Shown piece by piece: positions 1 to 62,471 of a stretch of DNA of 64,000 nucleotides. Numbering within the stretch: position 1 is the first letter of the stretch; each line of letters starts with the position of its first letter. Origin of the DNA: Owenia fusiformis (taxonomy: Eukaryota; Annelida; Polychaeta; Sabellida; Oweniidae); assembly GCA_903813345.2 (NCBI GenBank), contig CAIIXF020000006.1, positions 6,806,989-6,870,988 of the forward strand, read 5' to 3'. Both the position numbers and the translations under genes were made by a program. The notes under the pieces were generated by a model. That model was not told where the DNA came from, made no database searches, and was given only the letters and a program-made list of their open reading frames with translations.

Positions 1-7
1 AAAAATC

Positions 8-2010
8 TAACAATCACACTTACCAACCCCCATACTGTAGCCTGTATTTAAAATACATAAGGCTACAGTGAAGTTGCAAATGCAGGAAGCTTGTTATTTT
101 CATATTTATGAAGGAATACTACAGATTTTACATATATTCTAAATGTTCTACTTTACATTGTCACGCGGTCCTTACTCTCCGGGGCGTATCAAAACCAAAA
201 CGCCCCGCAAAACCGTTAATTTGAATTTTTATATTTTGCACAAGGACTCCCACTACAACCCTCCATCGCTGCATCAACATATTTATTACATTAAACGCAG
301 CAATTTCAAAAAGTCCCACGCAACTGTTCGAAATTGACCAAAACGCCCCGTTGTCTTCCAAAATGCCCCGCAGAGTCTATGACTACAAATGTGTATAGAT
401 AAGATGTATAGATTTTCAAGATTCAAGATTTTATTGTGTTTCAAACCAAACACTTGGTTTCCTCACAAAATCAATTACAAGACATTTACATATAATTATA
501 CAGTTAAAAAACAACATGCATTGTTTCATCCAAGGGGGCGTTTTGGAAGAGAACAGGGCATTTTGATCAATTTCGAACAGATGCATAGGACTTTTGGAAA
601 TTGGTGCGTTTAATGTAATAAATATGTTGATGCAGAGATGGAGGGTTGTAATGGGAGTCCTTGTGCAAAATATAGGGGAGAATAATAAAAGAACTGGCGA
701 TATATCGAGGCTTTTGGTTGAAGTCTCTGAAGATTTGCATCTTCTCACATCTGGGGACACAAAAGCAATGTCTCGAATGAAAGGTATTTCTGTGAAGGTT
801 TTAATGGAACAAGTTTGAAGACAAGGCACAGGACGTGAACGAGATCACACCATCAAATAGGCAGACACTATGAACCAGGAAAACTGTTCTCCTATTATGT
901 TTACAAATTTTCCTAAATTTGCGATGACAAGATGTTTCGAAAAAACTTCAAATGGCCACCAGAAAACAAGATGGCTGCCACAAAGTTAATCAGCTCTAGT
1001 ACTTGATATCCTCTATCATGTGTGTAAATTTGAAGGAAATCCGATGAGCGGTTTTCCTGAAACGGCGATGACACGATTTTTCAAAAAACCTTCAAAATGG
1101 CCACCAGAAAACAAAATGGCCACCCAAAAGTTAATCAGCTCTAGTACTTGATATCCTCTATCATTTGTGTAAATTTGAAGGAAATCCGATGAGTGGTTTT
1201 CCTGAAATGGCGATGACAAGATTTTTCGAAAAACCTTCAAAATGGCCACCAGAAAACAAGATGGCCGCCTTAAAGTTTATCAGCTTTAGTACTTGATATC
1301 CTCTATCATGTGTGTAAATTTGAAGGAAATCCGATGAGCGGATTTTCTGAAATGGCGATGACAAGATTTTTCGAAAAATCTTCAAAATGGCTGCCAGAAA
1401 ACAAGATGGCCGCCCAAAAGTTAATCAGCTCTAGTACTTGATATCCTCTATCATTTGTGTAAATTTGAAGGAAATCCAATGAGCGGTTTTCCTGAAATGG
1501 CGATGACAAGATTTTTCGAAAAACCTTCAAAATGGCCGCCAGAAAACAAGATGGCCACCCAAAAGTTAATCAGCTCTAGTACTTCATATGCTCTATCATC
1601 TCTGCAAATTTGGAGAAAATCTGATGAGCAGTTTTCCTTAAACGGCGATGACAAAAAGCGGGAGGATCACCATCACGACCACGATCACGACTACGACCAG
1701 TATGACGACTATATCCCACCGATGGTGTGATAAAAAATGGTGTACTATGAGACTCACAATCAAATCATTTCTAAAGAAAGGGTAGGTTTGAAATTCAAAT
1801 TAACGGTTTGCGGGGCGTTTTGGTTTCGATACGCCCCAGTGAGTTAGTACCGTGTGATTGTAGAGATTCATTGAGTAGTTTGCAATTGTATTATTACCAG
1901 AAAAGTCCTATAGATAGAGAAGACCTGCTCCATTTTCAAATTCACTGTAGTGTATCCCTTATGAAGAAATACAGGCTACAGTATGGGGGTAGGGTAGTGT
2001 CACAATAGAG
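8..2010. mobile_element. Composite foldback-type element with ~200-bp inverted ends
   Basis: Bases about 8-225 recur inverted at about 1795-2010: both carry a CCCCCATACTGTAGCCTGTA core at the outer side and a GGGGCGTAT..AAACCAAAACGCCCCG block at the inner side. A second inverted pair lies inside (about 225-375 against 530-675, sharing a ~140-bp segment with ATGTAATAAATATGTTGATG), so the left part folds back on itself. The right interior is filled by a 145-bp tandem array. No transposase is visible, so this looks non-autonomous. It sits in an intron of the ABCA-like gene. Exact ends and target duplication are not clear because the left end is near the window edge. Confidence 0.75.
911..1665. 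repeat. Tandem array, ~145-bp unit, about five copies
   Basis: The unit contains GGCGATGACAAGATTTTTCG, then an AAAATGGCCACCAGAAAACA-type stretch, then a GTTAATCAGCTCTAGTACTT-type stretch, and recurs every 145 bases (for example near 1053, 1201, 1346, 1491 and 1636). The first and last copies are the most diverged. Short open frames on the minus strand that repeat at the same step are by-products of the array. It forms the interior of the composite element at 8-2010. Confidence 0.85.
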
Positions 2011-2741
2011 AAACATTTTGATTTGTGAGCCTATGTAACTGCCGTTCATCCATTCATGAGTCCATCCATCTGTCTGTCTTTCTGTCCGTCTGTCTGTCAA
2101 TCTCTTATAATTTTCGGATAAATCAGCTTTTCTCATGATATCACAGAATGGAGCATTATTTAATTTAGATCTTTTTTAAAACAGAGATCCATCTGTAATA
2201 CCTATTTTTCTTAATTATTAGTCAAAGAAATAAAAAAAAATATTACAATAGATAAAAAAAATTTGAATCCATTTTTTGGGAGAATAGGAGACTTGTGTAA
2301 TATTAATGCATGCTTTGTAGAATGGATATTTTGTTATGTATCAAGCTCCCATCTTCTCTCACACTACAGAGGTTTGAATGAAGCCTGCAAATCATAGTGT
2401 GGGATTAGTTGGTCACTTTAACTTATCATTGCAGACATTTACTGAACTAAGTTGAATTAAATTATCAGTTTCTGATAGGTACAACACTGTTTACAAATAG
2501 AAAACATATGTTGTACCTGAGAAACACCTGTCTCAGGGGCTCGTTTCTTGGAAATATTATTATGAATTTCAATGATTCATAAAATTATATTTTCAAATAA
2601 TGTCATAGCTACAACAAGAGAGACAACTGGAATATAAACCAGTCATCTATGTGTTCATTTTGATATGTAATATACATGGTTCATAATAAGACAGGGAAAA
2701 TTCACAAGAATTGTTTCAAGTAGGAACCCATTTGTACTTAC
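2011..2741. other. Intron sequence of the ABCA-like gene
   Basis: No exon recognised. A short CTGT/TCTG microsatellite occupies about 2067-2099. The remainder is AT-rich single-copy-looking DNA. Confidence 0.4.
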
Positions 2742-2835
2742 ACACTGCCTGCTTTGTAGGCCTCTGCTTCAGTCTGATGAGAAGGACAATCACAAACAAG
2801 ACCAGCGGGATGGAGATCTCAAACAGTACCACCAG
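2742..2835 (-). CDS. ABCA2-like: ABCA-like exon 2 (first membrane helix)
   Basis: The acceptor is TTTCAG before 2835 and the donor is GTAAGT at 2741-2736. The 94-nt exon enters in phase 0 from exon 1 and leaves in phase 1. It encodes LVVLFEISIPLVLFVIVLLI followed by basic RLKQRP, a type II helix boundary matching the start of ABCA transporters. The following exon is not in the window. Confidence 0.85.
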
Positions 2836-5800
2836 CTGAAATATAGAACAAGGTGAAACATAAGTAAATGCTAAGCAATTAGTTGGCATATTGTAGAAGA
2901 AATTACCATTGTGACTCAGTGGTAAAATAATATTTCATCTTGTCAAAATCATGCAGAACTACTATGCAGTTAAAGTATTGTTGTAATATACAGTGTATTT
3001 ATTGCAGAGAGTTGTTGATGCAATCATGCAAATGGGAGCCTCCACTTTGTATCTATTGTAAACAATAACAATGGTATGGACACACCCAATATATCTATGA
3101 GAGTTATCCACACACTGGCGGATCTTGGGCCCCCCCCCTTTGGTGGGCCCAGAAAAAAAATTGGGCCCAAAAAAATGTTGAGCCAAAAAGGCCTTCAGGC
3201 TCCAAAAAGTAGGCCTTTTTGGTCCTTTTTGATCATTACACGGCCTTTTATGGCTTTATTTTTTAATTTCAGGCCAAATTCCAAAGAAAATGGGCCTCAA
3301 AATTTCAAAATTTTGGCCCACTTTTGGGTTTTAAGGGCCCAAAATCTTTTCTATGACCTGAAATTTTGGCCCCTCCCTTGTTGGTTCCCAGATCCATCCC
3401 TGCCACAAGAAGTCTCATTCAGAGATACTATAGAAGCCCAAGCCAGTCTGAAGGGGAGGGGTGTTGGCCCTCTTGGGAAATCCTTTAGATAGGTCTGAGG
3501 TCTAATTATACATGTTCCACAAATAACATCTTGCCAAACAACGGTCAACACAATCGAATGCAGCTATTAAAAAATATTAAAGCAATTTAGTATCGGAGTA
3601 TTTCATAATTGTCTTGACATTTGATGAGGAACTTAAATAGTATAATATCATATAGAAAGTCCATTTGAAAATGATGAATGAGGCCATTTTATCTTTAATA
3701 TCGCCAGCTTTCCAACCTCAATTAAGCGTTAATTGGGCTCTTCAAGATGTTTCCTCAACTGGGTGTAAAATACAATTTACCCATGTATTATGCCTAAGAT
3801 TGGTCTTAAATGTATATCCTGCTTCCAATTTCTTCTCGTCCGTCCAGAGGTGTAGGGACTGGGAGTCACAAAGCCTTTAAGTCAGAATAATTCATAATCA
3901 ATTCTTCAAATTCTCTATCAAGAAATTTTTTTGCACATAACTGTTTCAATGCTGGGAACATTAGCACATCTTTAAAGGACTAAAAATCAAATAACCTATC
4001 AAAACACCTGATCTTGTCCTCGCATCATCCTATAAATTTTATTATTTATGATACACATTTACCAGTAAAGGCACAACAAGAGGGTTCCACAGCACAGCCT
4101 TTAATATCTCTCACAAACGCACAGATAAAAGAGGGATTCTGATAAGTAAGAATGGTATTGACTTTTTTATTTTAATTTAAGAGTACAAAAAGGATGAGTG
4201 GCAATTCAATTTAGTGGCAGTCCTATTCTCTGTGAAAGTAATTATGAAGAAGTGATCATTCCGACAATTAGGAAGAATATACACAGCTGCTACCAGCTTT
4301 TAGAAATGTGTATCATACAGTGGCATGTAATTTAATGTTTTCTGTATTACTATCTAATATATTAGAGTTTCTTCATCTTGGATCTTGCGCAAGGGCTACA
4401 GAGTCAATATGATCGTGAAAACACTTTTATGGCAATGAGATTAGAAATTATGAAACATTAGGAATGATATATATCATCGAAAAGTCAACTAGGATATGCT
4501 AAAACCTTGTTAGCTAAACTGTCAGATAAAGTTAATTGATGGAAAACGATGAGTCAATGTACAGCAGATTAAATATTTTCATTTTTCGTCAAACATGCTC
4601 TTTGCAGAATGTATGTAATTCCCTAGTCTCTCATTTGCTTCTGTTCCTTCCTTTTATGTACCTACAGAACAACTCAAAGGATTTGATAGATTGAAGAATA
4701 TTTTGATAGCCTAAAGTTTGACAGTTTCAAGAATTTGACAGTTCAAGGATTTTGAGACAAATCACATGACTGAATTGTTCATTAACAATAACAAATTCTT
4801 GACACTCCTGACCCGCACCAAGGGTGGGGGTGGGGGGACGCATGGTGGTAACCTTTGAATGGTGGTGTATTAACATACACTTAACACCACACAAAGGGTC
4901 TGTGAAAGACATCATACTTAATACTTACATAATTTTCTTTATTTAGACTTACAAAATATCTCTACAAAGAATATAATGTCATGCAATTTTTCAATGGTTA
5001 ACTATTGTTGATGCTTTACCCAGAAATTATGATTATTTGCATCTACCCAAATATGCTCTGATTTAGTTGGTTACCATTTGCCATCTAGTATCATCAAATG
5101 GGAGGGGTACAGCATACTAAGTGTGATGTTTATCATGTATCTATTGCCCTCATTGTTGAACATTACATTGTGTTACATAATATTGTATTGCCACTGTCAT
5201 TAGTTAGATACTCTATCTTAAGTTGTATACTCATTTAGTTTTATGGCCCAAGGCTAAGGTGAAGAAACAATCTAATTGGTCAGTTGATCTCTGTAATTGA
5301 TTTGATTGGTCATCAACATTTTCAAGAAAACTGTATAAGGCCAGATCGAAAGTAAGCTCTAAGTATCTCATGGCATTCTATAGAGAAGCTAATAGAAAGC
5401 CATGATTTCTCATGATGATATATAGCACATGTGTATGTATGTGAACGTGTGGAATGGCTGATTACTGGTTTATGACCAACTGAAAAAAGTACAAATGACG
5501 CACATTGTGTTCATCTCAAATTACATTACTATAATTAAGAACATACACCTAAGGAACAGAATTTTTCAAGCGCAGACTTGTTTAATTTTACATCCGATGA
5601 ACTCAACTTATCATATACTGGCTTTTTTTATATAAAAAACAATTAAGGAATTTGAAAAACAAGTTGAGAAAGCACAAAGGGCAATATTTGAAAAACTCAA
5701 AATTCTATATTTCTATAAGCAGTCTACATTTTTCCGTTCTCTGCAAATTTAGTTGAATGATCATGAATTGAGTGCATTTTTAAGTGCCACTTTACAAAAT

Positions 5801-6939
5801 AAGCCATGGTAACCTAATTTTACCCTTATCATTCACTTAAGTTTATAGGGAGTTTAAGGCTCTGCTAATAATAGGTGCCACGCTAACAATTCTCGAACCC
5901 AAAATCGGTTTACTTTGTAGTTTCCATTCTCTTAATGATTTCCAAACTTGAGGCCAATATTTTCCCATCATCCTCCCCAAACCTCAGACCAACAAGTTAA
6001 CTGTACCATCATCTCAGCATCAAGTTTCTAGAGTCAAACTCTAATGAGGATACACTTCAATAACTAAACCATAAAAAACACTTTCAGAAAAATTTGCCTT
6101 AGTAAAATCTAGGCGATATCCTCTATTCTTGTCTGAATTTTTTTTAATTGAAATGGAAATATTAAGAGGGATTTCTTAGTCTTGACTAGTCTAGTTGAAT
6201 GACCATGGTCTATCAGATACAGACTACAGTAAAATCTAAACAGAAAGTCCGGCCCTCCCTTTCCAATTTTGTATGTGTAGGTTTGTATTGTATTTTGCTA
6301 ACCACCATTGAAGGCAGATGCTATCTATTGCAAAACGTATGCCTGATACAACCGTCACCATGTTATTAAGTGTTTTTAAGTTTCGCAAGGATCCTGCCAT
6401 GACCGTGGTAGTGTTATTGTGAAAGCCTGGTATAACCGTGACAATGCTATATTATATTGCAAGGCCTGTCATGACCGTGGTAATGTTAAAGTCTTATATG
6501 ACTGCGACTCAGGATCCCCCAGTCAGGAACCCCTCCTTTAAGGAGCCCTATGTTCTTTTATGGGCACTATATTACAAATTACAAATACACACTATATAGG
6601 CTATACAGCTTTTTGACATTCATTCTCGGGCATTTTTGGGATATATTAGCCCCTCTAGCATAAAATCCTGGATCCGTATGTGATACGGGTGGTATAAATA
6701 AAAACATGGTCAATATGTTGAACATTATACAATTATTTCATTTACACCAGTCTTTGGATAACATCTTTGGTAAGTATGGGAATGAAAGGAAATTTGAAAT
6801 TTTCACCACTAACCAAATTTAGTCACGACTAGATGTAGATCTATAATAAAGACTTATGTCATCAACTACTTACTGGTGCTCTCTTCTTCAAAGTAAAGTT
6901 TTTCCACAATAGAATCTTTAGCTGGTGAAAGAACCCCAT
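2742..6939 (-). CDS. ABCA2-like: ABCA-subfamily ABC transporter (ABCA2-like), 5' part only
   Basis: Two exons encode the amino terminus of an ABCA-type full transporter. Exon 1 gives MGFFHQLKILLWKNF and ends KKRAP; exon 2 gives a hydrophobic segment FEISIPLVLFVIVLLIRLKQ. In this family the cytosolic LLWKN motif followed by the first membrane helix with an E-I-x-x-P-L core is diagnostic, and the pair resembles vertebrate ABCA2 more than other members from memory (MGF.HQL...LLWKN.TLK.R.P / FEI.IPLVLF). ABCA2 is a late-endosomal/lysosomal lipid transporter; that role is carried over by inference. The two ATP-binding cassettes and most membrane segments must lie left of the window. The gene is in tandem orientation downstream of the Crumbs homologue, about 5.4 kb away. 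Confidence 0.85.
3115..3408. mobile_element. Small inverted-end element, GGCC-rich
   Basis: The left end CTGGCGGATCTTGGGC and the right end CCCAGATCCATCCCTGCCA are imperfect inverted repeats, and the interior is dominated by GGGCCC/GGCC words. The pattern is that of short non-autonomous DNA transposons with GGATCC-like ends. The 138-residue open frame crossing it on the plus strand is compositional and is not called as a gene. Confidence 0.45.
6503..6680. mobile_element. Possible decayed MITE with GGATCC ends
   Basis: ACTCAGGATCCCCCAG at the left and CCTGGATCCGTATG at the right are short imperfect inverted ends around an AT-rich centre. No target duplication is clear, so the call is weak. 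Confidence 0.3.
6874..6939 (-). CDS. ABCA2-like: ABCA-like exon 1 (start exon)
   Basis: The ATG is at 6939-6937, followed by 22 codons ending KKRAP at the donor GTAAGT (6873-6868). The start is chosen because the M-G-F-x-H-Q-L...LLWKN order matches the known amino terminus of ABCA2-type proteins exactly in position. The CACGTG-bearing promoter candidate is about 325 bases upstream. Confidence 0.85.
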
Positions 6940-7254
6940 GATTTCCTTCCTGGATACAATCAAAGGATGCACTAAAAACCACAGCTATGTTCACTCATCA
7001 ACATCTGCTCTGTCATCCAAATTCAACGATGGTTGTTTTCGACTTTTGTATAATGATATTATCAACTACGATTTACGTGCTAGTATCACTAAGTAATCCC
7101 CATTTAATTATCCCATATCATTTCTAGATGTGTCAGGTCTATCCATTAACAATAACAGTTGAATCCGCGCATTAAAACATCCTTTAAAACGTAAAAATGT
7201 GGAAAGAATTACATCAATGTGTTTTGGTGTTCGTAAATTTCTGAATATCTGGCC

Positions 7255-7300
7255 AGCTGTGATGTCACGTGACTAAATTCAGCGAGTTGATTGGTTCAAC
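7255..7300 (-). promoter_or_regulatory. Promoter candidate of the ABCA-like gene: CACGTG palindrome plus CCAAT box
   Basis: GTCACGTGAC occupies 7264-7273 and a minus-strand CCAAT (GAACCAATCAAC) lies at about 7282-7293. GTCACGTGAC is the published CLEAR/E-box consensus bound by TFEB/MITF/USF-type bHLH factors. That would suit a lysosomal transporter, but the function is inferred from motif and position only. Confidence 0.5.
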
Positions 7301-7378
7301 AAAAGTTTCGTCATTGATTTGACCTTTGAACCAAAACACAGATATGAAGCAGGCACGCACCTGCAACATGGATCAGGC

Positions 7379-7460
7379 TTACTCCCGTCGAGAGCTACTT
7401 AGATTTTGAAAGTATAGCTATACTTTCAAAATCTAACATGGTAGCTCTCGACGTGAGTAA
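7379..7460. repeat. Near-perfect palindrome, ~37-bp arms
   Basis: Two arms (TTACTCCCGTCGAGAGCTAC.. and its complement) meet at AGCT near 7416-7419. The only irregularities are a CATG insertion in the right arm and one mismatch near the outer end. It would form a long hairpin or cruciform just upstream of the ABCA-like promoter. Confidence 0.85.
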
Positions 7461-7500
7461 CATCAGGCCATTGTGATTATTTTTAATTTTTTCCATAAGA

Positions 7501-7928
7501 CCATAAAAAGTAGATTCTTTGTTTTGCGTCCTGGCAAAATCCTCATCATGCAAGGGTACAAAGAAAACAAATAGACAGAAACTCAAGAAAAAACACAAAC
7601 TTGTTTGCTGAGAAATGAATACATTTTATGGGCAAAAAAAGGGATGACATACCAATTTGCAGTGATAACAAACACACATCTTATATATTTTTAAACATCT
7701 ATTATTCAAGGGTACAAAATAAAAAAATACACAATGTATGCCAAAGTAATCAATAACACTGTCAATTTTGAGGCATATCAAATTATCCACCATTTCATCT
7801 GATTCTGATTGAAGAAATACAATGGTTCTTTCAGAACCTTGTGATTGCTATTTTGATGTGTTTGTTTTTTGATTTACTCAAAATCGTGCAAGCAAGGGGA
7901 CGCAAAACCAAGAATCTACTTCTTATGG
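7501..7928. mobile_element. Inverted-repeat element (~430 bp)
   Basis: CCATAAAAAGTAGATTCTTT at 7501 and the complement of AGAATCTACTTCTTATGG ending at 7928 are ~30-bp imperfect inverted ends that also share a GTTTTGCGTCC segment. The interior is AT-rich and non-coding. The adjoining palindrome at 7379-7460 may belong to the same insertion. Confidence 0.6.
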
Positions 7929-8008
7929 CCTAATCGCATTATCCGATTACCTTACCGTGCTATATACAAATTCTCTACCTTCTGAAAACAGGCCTGGCAA
8001 CTTGGGAA

Positions 8009-8112
8009 CACTTAACATGAGTGACTTACAAATGTTGAACACCTTTCTTCAAATTTTGGACACCTTTGTGCAAATCTGAACACCTTGGCCCACATTTTGA
8101 GCACCTTGGTTA
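8009..8112. repeat. Degenerate ~27-bp tandem repeat
   Basis: Four loosely similar units of the form GAACACCTTTCTTCAAATTTTG / GGACACCTTTGTGCAAATCT / GAACACCTTGGCCCACATTT follow one another. No coding potential is seen. Confidence 0.5.
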
Positions 8113-8321
8113 TATTGCATATAACCAAATTTTGGACCACATAAATGTATTTATCAACCCTCAATAGTCAAGGTATACATGCATTCTTTTTTCAAATCTA
8201 AAAGGTGTATGGAATGAATTTATGAGTACCTAAAATTTTTATGGGACTCCAATAACGAAGATGTGAGTAGGCAGTTACCAGTTTTACCACCAGGTGGCTC
8301 ATTCAGGTCAGATAGCATGGC

Positions 8322-8700
8322 GGGTATAGTAGGAAGTTCCCTTTAACTTAAATTACATCTGTTTTAGTGGTTCAATTTTCATATAAACCTTATGTATCTA
8401 ATAGTTATGCAAATTAAAATATGTCCAGTAAAAGAAAATGTTATCTGTCCAATATAAGAAAAGATATTTCACTTTTTGTGATTTTGTAACATGGTGTCTA
8501 TGGGGAATCAACCCGATCTGAGTCACATTTTCAAAAAATGGAATATTCAAAGTTGATAAACAATTTTCAAAACCATATCTATAGATGTACTTTAACATGT
8601 AGATTCCAAATATGACTTTGACTGAATTTTGAATGTTTAATGACGTTATCAAGATTATTTCTATTCGCTTCTAGTCTATTTGGAAGTCATTAAAATTTCT
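8322..8700 (+). mobile_element. Dispersed repeat, copy 1 (inverted relative to copy at 32.9 kb)
   Basis: This ~370-bp segment matches the reverse complement of about 32930-33288 over most of its length. Shared landmarks are AAATTAAAATATGTCCAGT, TTCACTTTTTGTGATTTT and GTCTATGGGGAATC. Two diverged copies in opposite orientation imply a dispersed element family. There is no coding frame. Confidence 0.7.
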
Positions 8701-11700
8701 GAACATACAAAACTCCCTTAACCTGGTTTATAGTTCATTAATAAGACTCAAATATTACTCAATAACACAAAAAGTATGGTTATATTTTGGATTTATTGCC
8801 TTCAACTGTCTTGGTCTGAGCCTTCTCTCACTTTTGCAATAAGCTTCTTTATACCATGTACCATCAATATACTGTAGAATGGACATATCAGAAAGAAATA
8901 TATTAGAAAATCGCATATTGAGAAACTTGAAAAAATGTGTAGTAACTTTAAAAACATGAATGAATGACCATCAGAAGACAATTTTTCTATTGACGAGTGA
9001 GGGGAACATAATAAAAGAATCTGCTGACATAATAATTTAGCAAATGATTGGTAGAGACAGGATTCTTATATCAAAGTAATATTTTATTTGCATTTGAAGA
9101 ATGTAATCCGATTTTCTTTACTTTACATTTACTTTATGGGCATCAGTACAAATAAATCCTGTTATATTATTATATCAGATTAAAAAATCATATTTTGCCT
9201 AAGTGAAGTGATAGACAATGTACAATGGGGTCCTCAAAAGATTCATGAATTCAGAGATATAGTAAAACTAATATTGGAGTAAAATATTCTAGTTTTACAG
9301 TATTCATTTAGGTTTAGATATGGCCCGAGGGCAAAGGCACATGTTCCACCTATAAACTTGAATAATTATATCCCCATAAAATATTTTCAGTTGTTTTGAG
9401 ACATTATTGCTGTCATTTTTAACAATCAAGAAATCTTTTACATTTGGATAAACAACTCTTACTTATTGATCACCCCTCAGAGATTTTGTAATGTTTATTA
9501 TATAATGCCAAAAGAAAAGCAACAACTTTTTTGATTTTTCACATTTCATATTCTTTATTTTCTCAGCACATGTTTTTCATTACAATTGCAGCATGAAATC
9601 GTAATGAATAAAATAATTCTTTTCATGAAGTTGGGGAAACATTTTGAGTTTTAAAATATCTTAATTTAACAACTCTGTATTTCACGCCTGGTGATCGGAA
9701 AATGGGACAGAGGGGACACTTGGAATTTTCTTGCAGAAATCGCCTACTCCCCTCCAACCCATTTTTCAGATCAAGGAAATGTATCTCTAGTTTAAACTTT
9801 TTATTGTGCATAGTGCAACTTTTTTCATGTTTATCAAAAATTTGATCCTTTATACATAAATATAATATCTATTTACACTAACTGACCTGTACATAGGTAT
9901 TCATTTATAAAATATCTTCTGTAGTTTTTATATCGTAAAAACTACACATGCGAGTATATAAAATTGTTTACATAATCTGTAAAATTGTTACATTTTGATA
10001 TAAAATTGTTCTAATTCATTTAACATTAAAACATTTCCATTATAATTAATTGAGTAGGATAATAACTAAATGGTTTGTACAATGAATTGTCCTAATTGTA
10101 ATAATAACAATATAATGGCGTAGATTATTGACTTTCAGTATTTCAAAGTCTCATTCAAATTGGTGAATCAATTTAATGACAGAATAAAAATCCAGTCTAA
10201 CAGAACTCTAAAAATTTTAACATGTGGACATCATCAAAAATAGTCTAAGGCAGTGCTACAATATGCAATATCTGAAATATTGGCAGACAACTTAGGTCAA
10301 GATATTGTCACTAACAACTTATTCAAAATATCTTGATATTCATTCTACCAGGCACATACTATATTAAACCTCACAGAAAACAACACCTGGTGCTATTATT
10401 TTCAATGCTGCTTTTAGACTATTGTAGCCTCATTATTAAAGGGCATATCCAGGGTTCAAAAATAGACGAGGCTAATTCAAATCAGGGAGGCAAATTCAAA
10501 TAGGCGAGGCATTACATTATTTTCAGTTCCAATTTCTAAGTAGACATTGGTGAGGCAGATGCCTCCTCTGCCACATGCCTTGCTAAACCTTTATTATTAA
10601 CATGCAAAATGTCATCACCTTCCATTTGTTACAGACACTAAACTCTGAGAGCCTAGCATCTGATGTCATCACGAAAAAATTGGAGACCATAAAAATGTCA
10701 GTACTTGTGGTGGTGACATAATAAGTATGATTATTACATGTTATATTGCAGTTAAGTAATTGGAGTTCAATTCTATTATGTTTAACACTTGTATGTTATG
10801 TAGAAGGACAAGATTTTTTATATCCTAAAATTGTGTGAAATAAAACACACATTTTAACCAAAGTAGATGAAACATTTCAGATTCTCCATTAATGCTGCAT
10901 GGTTCTTATAGTTCTTATATTATTATGGAGGATGTGTGAATCATTTTATTTATCAAGTCTTCCTTATACTTAGTAATAGGTAAGTAATAACACCATTGTT
11001 TTCCTTAATTCATGATATAAACCCTTGCTTTTAATGGAACAGTCTTATATGCAGAGTCAGAAGAAATATAGCCAACAAGTAAATGAAAAGAACACTTTGG
11101 CCATTTCATGAGACTGCATATTTAGACTGTTCCTTAATATTACAACATCTAAAAAATATGTTTATGCTCTGGTAACACTGTCTATGATACATGTAAATGT
11201 CTCATTTCTACAAGAGAGTTTTCATTTTGACTGACAATGAATTTATAATCTTTAAGAAGAATATATTGAACTATATATAATTTGAAAATATAGCTGAGCA
11301 ATTTGTAGCAGTATTTATATTTATTGCAGGAGATTCCTGCAGATGCAAGTCTCTCCTGCAGATATGTGATTTCATGCCAAGCACCATACATCTTTAATAA
11401 CTTCTATTTTTGATACATTTCAAGTTTTGATATCAGAGCATCTCACATTATTTGCAGAAAAGTGCTTCTACAATTTATGGTGCACTCTCTACTTTTTTAT
11501 TGTTAATGTTATATTATTAATCTTTGTGAGATTTATAACAAATGATTTTTTAGTAAATTTACATTTCATTTCCCTTACTGTAAATTGTTTTAATAATGCT
11601 TCTATAAACTGTTTTAACATTTCTAGAGTACAATGAGTAAATAAATGTACAATAGAGTACAGATATGTACAATAATGTACAGATCTGTACAGTAAAGTAC

Positions 11701-12374
11701 AGTTTCTCATAATGCATAAAGTTAAAAACAGCTTTGTACAATCTGTATTATAAAATACAATGAATTACAATCTGTACAATAGGCCTTGAGTACAGCTATG
11801 TACAATCTGTACAATTCATGATGATGATGATGATCTATATGATATGTTACACATGGTGATATGTTTCATTATATAACACAGATCCCTCAAATTCCTCCAA
11901 TGTTTACATTAATAATAGTCTGTGTAAAATGTTCTCTAGACTTTTAATTTCAGCAATGTTCATGTTATCAAATGCCACATCGATTGTCTGTGTAAGATGT
12001 CCTGCCGAGGTTCTATTAACAAGGAGCTTATCATTCTTACACTGGACATTACTGAACAGAAATTTTCATGGTTTAGCATATGTGTAGCTTACATTGATTT
12101 AACATGTGAAACTTACAGTGTACAGCTATAGACTTTGCGCAGATGTGGTCCTCATCTTTCATGACATCTTTGGCCTCTCATACTACTTACTCCCCAATAA
12201 GTGTGTAGATTATAGTACAGGCTTTAATACAAGACTAATATGGGACACCTGATTCTATCAAGTCCATACAAATTGAAAACATTGCACTTTGTGAGTCTAG
12301 GGTAAAATTTGAGGGTCCCGTATCACATGGATATGTGGTGATATATAAGGTGATGCCGACTATTATGTCAGCCA
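8701..12374. other. Intergenic region and Crumbs 3' flank
   Basis: No convincing coding sequence on either strand. The part nearest 12374 should contain the Crumbs 3' untranslated region; a minus-strand AATAAA at 11496-11501 is one candidate polyadenylation signal, but AT-richness makes the choice arbitrary. A GTACA-rich repeat lies at 11638-11815 and a short ATG trinucleotide run near 11818-11833. Confidence 0.4.
11638..11815. repeat. Degenerate GTACA-motif repeat
   Basis: The words GTACAATCTGTACAAT, GTACAGATATGTACAATAAT and GTACAGATCTGTACAGTA recur with irregular spacing. It is a low-complexity stretch in the likely 3' flank of the Crumbs gene. Confidence 0.6.
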
Positions 12375-62246
<49,872 letters not shown>

Positions 62247-62339
62247 TACTAGTAACTATTTTATAGTCCAATTTCATCCCAAAATCAACAAAAACGAACA
62301 AAAAGTATCAAATTGTAGTTTTCTACATTTTTGAGTTTG

Positions 62340-62375
62340 ACCTACTTCCGTTGAACTTTAGTCACGTGACTGGAA
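62340..62375 (-). promoter_or_regulatory. Crumbs promoter candidate: GTCACGTGAC and ETS site
   Basis: GTCACGTGAC is at 62361-62370 and an ETS-type CGGAAGT (minus strand) at about 62344-62350, roughly 100-125 bases upstream of the ATG. No TATA box is evident. The same 10-bp palindrome marks the ABCA-like promoter. Confidence 0.5.
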
Positions 62376-62471
62376 ATTCCTAAGGCTTCCCCATGCAGAT
62401 GTCCACAAGAGTCAAGAATGCACACTTTGTTCGTCCCTGCGTGGAGATTGCAATGAACTGAGTTTTACACA

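Larger units (their letters stand above)
2836..6873. other. Intron 1 of the ABCA-like gene
   Basis: About 4 kb without a recognisable exon on either strand. It holds a small GC-rich inverted-end element (3115-3408), a G-rich tract near 4824-4840 and loosely repeated ACCGTGGTAATGTT-like segments between about 6340 and 6500. Confidence 0.5.

Noticed and set aside
3076-3492. 138-codon plus-strand frame
   Set aside because: Compositional frame through a GGCC-rich MITE; no domain.
10440-10590. Repeated AGGCGAGGCA-like words as a possible element
   Set aside because: Short degenerate words without inverted ends or target duplication.
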